Positions 63,092 through 64,000 of a stretch of 64,000 nt of DNA are shown in pieces (the first letter of the stretch is position 1; the number at the start of each line of letters is the position of its first letter). Position numbers and translations under genes: made by a program. The notes under the pieces were generated by a model. The model searched no databases. It worked only from the letters and a program-made list of their open reading frames with translations, and was not told the DNA's origin. The DNA is taken from contig NZ_BJEN01000001.1 of the NCBI RefSeq assembly GCF_008326345.1, positions 310,001 through 374,000 of the forward strand, read 5' to 3'. The stretch is from Cutibacterium modestum (GTDB lineage Bacteria > Actinomycetota > Actinomycetes > Propionibacteriales > Propionibacteriaceae).

Positions 63092-63484
63092 TCAGTCGAG
63101 AAGAACGGTATACCTGGGGTTGTAGATAACCCGTCGTCCTTCGGCCTCGGTAATCATCCCCTCAACTCTCAAGCGTCGACCGGCCCGCAGACCGGGAATG
63201 CGCCTGCGACCCATCCAAATGAGAGTCACCGCACCAGTGCCATCCCTGAGCTCCGCTTCCAGCCAGCGATTAGTCCCCCGCGGGTTCAGGGTCAGCACCT
63301 CGATGCGCCCTTGGAGGGACGCGCGAGTACGCAACTTAGCGTCCGCAATGGTCGAGGCTCCCGCATCAAGGCTGGAACGCTGCAAATCGTCGTCAGCTAG
63401 ATCCTCGTTGGACGCCGTCACCCGGCGTAGCACCCGACGAAGAGTCGACTCGCGGTGGGCACGGGCATCGGTGCCTCGACCCAT
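63092..63484 (-). CDS. OB-fold nucleic-acid-binding protein
   Basis: 130 residues. OB fold over about 50-128 (ASLQGRIEVLTLNP, LEAELRDGTGAVTLIWMGRR, LRVEGMITEAEGRR) after a basic, helical N-terminus. Counterpart of Rv2694c by position and sequence. It lies 3 bases after the DUF3710 stop. May bind nucleic acid; no target known. Confidence 0.88.
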   Translation of the reverse strand: MGRGTDARAHRESTLRRVLRRVTASNEDLADDDLQRSSLDAGASTIADAKLRTRASLQGRIEVLTLNPRGTNRWLEAELRDGTGAVTLIWMGRRRIPGLRAGRRLRVEGMITEAEGRRVIYNPRYTVLLD

Positions 63485-63487
63485 AAT

Positions 63488-64000
63488 TCAGGACTCCTCT
63501 GGACGCAAACCCTCAGGTACTCTCAGCGAGATGACATCGCCGGGAACACGTGGGCTGTCGTCACGGTGCACCACAAGGTTGCAGAAAAACTCGAACAGCA
63601 ACTGTCCGGTGGCATCGAGCTTCTCCCCCAGTGCTGACTCGCCCATGAGGACACCGCGCAGCAACCAGCGTGGCCCCTGGGCCAACCAGGTGCGGGAGAC
63701 GTGGTAACCGTCCTCACCGTCAGGGCCCTTCATCGGAACGATACGACGTAGCTCGGCACCCATCGGGCCAGGCCCGACATTAGCCTCGCCACCCTGGGCT
63801 GCGGTGTCACGCATCATCTCGTCGTGGACCTCGTCGATCATGAGGGTCGAAGCAGGAGCGGCAAAGAGAGCGACCTCGATGGCGGAATTGCCTTGGACGA
63901 CGAGCAGACTCTGGACGGCACCTGCGGTCTGATCCAGCTGGATCTGCATCTGCATGTTCTCGAATGGGGTGACGATGAGGGAACCGAAGTCGATGCGCTC
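63488..64000 (-). CDS. DUF3710 family protein, 5' end outside the window
   Basis: The open frame continues to the last base of the window (ERIDFGSLIVTP precedes the first ATG), so the N-terminus is missing. The visible 171 residues match DUF3710 of actinobacteria (MQIQLDQTAGAVQSL, EVALFAAPASTLMI, MGAELRRIVPMKG, FFCNLVVHRDD). Function unknown. Equivalent to Rv2696c, in the same arrangement with the OB-fold and CeoBC genes. Confidence 0.9.
   Translation of the reverse strand, partial: ERIDFGSLIVTPFENMQMQIQLDQTAGAVQSLLVVQGNSAIEVALFAAPASTLMIDEVHDEMMRDTAAQGGEANVGPGPMGAELRRIVPMKGPDGEDGYHVSRTWLAQGPRWLLRGVLMGESALGEKLDATGQLLFEFFCNLVVHRDDSPRVPGDVISLRVPEGLRPEES

Noticed and set aside
1-64000. CRISPR arrays, prophage genes or a replication origin
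   Set aside because: No regularly spaced repeats, phage structural genes, or dnaA-type box clusters were seen.

Overview
The window looks like a chromosomal segment of a high-GC propionibacterium, most likely Cutibacterium acnes or a very close relative. The support is a pyrophosphate-dependent phosphofructokinase, a methylmalonyl-CoA epimerase (propionate fermentation), a tryptophanase (C. acnes is indole-positive), and many actinobacterial markers: NucS, GarA/FtsR, the DUF881 pair with the small basic protein, DUF3000, DUF3710, PI-phosphate synthase, GlgE-type trehalose genes and YbbN. The species call is inference from gene content, not from a search. No phage, CRISPR array or intact insertion sequence was seen.

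Layout. 1-7.5 kb (+): 3' end of treS, maltokinase, glgB and an unusual GNAT-fragment/Nudix protein (the alpha-glucan/trehalose branch), then a one-protein sugar PTS permease. 7.6-12 kb (-): a GH65 phosphorylase with beta-phosphoglucomutase, and a CxxC-less thioredoxin/TPR protein. 12-19.4 kb: phosphoglucomutase, a PH-domain gene broken by two compensating indels, methylmalonyl-CoA epimerase, a DivIVA-like coiled-coil protein, NucS, an alpha/beta hydrolase and a lipoprotein cyclophilin. 19.5-25.2 kb (+): an overlapping operon of PAC2 protein, internally deleted Hsp70, FUSC transporter and YigZ, followed closely by a lipid-kinase-like protein. 25.2-30.1 kb: MTA/SAH nucleosidase, YciO, a TadE-like protein, PPi-PFK, a decayed membrane gene and YihY.

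30.2-39.1 kb (-) is a compact conserved block: thrS, HIT, PI-phosphate synthase, a second CDP-alcohol transferase, DUF881, SBP, DUF881, a GcvH-like protein, GarA, FtsR, a bifunctional nuclease and another MerR. 39.2-43 kb: a two-component system next to an ABC ATPase remnant, an alcohol dehydrogenase and tRNA-Val. 43.1-48.1 kb is the most decayed part: an amino-acid permease pseudogene, tryptophanase, a YheO/DauR-like regulator, an IS481-type transposase remnant and a tRNA-Gly/Cys/Val cluster. 48.2-64 kb: a CbiX-like protein, a frameshifted ppk2, msrB, DUF3000, RNase D, dxs, aconitase, a small Cys-rich protein, a TrmA/RlmD-type methyltransferase, a KimA-like permease divergent from two TrkA-type proteins, an OB-fold protein and the start-truncated DUF3710 gene.

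Several blocks match gene orders I recall from Mycobacterium tuberculosis (Rv1321-Rv1327, Rv1822-Rv1830, Rv2612c-Rv2614c, Rv2680-Rv2696c) but are joined differently here. The more unusual points are a GcvH-like protein without the lipoyl lysine beside a zinc-ribbon GarA whose phospho-motif has changed, the miniature Hsp70 operon, three T-x-V-[I/L] repeats at the end of the DivIVA-like protein, and a cluster of recently broken genes (ppk2, PH-domain, permease, ABC ATPase).
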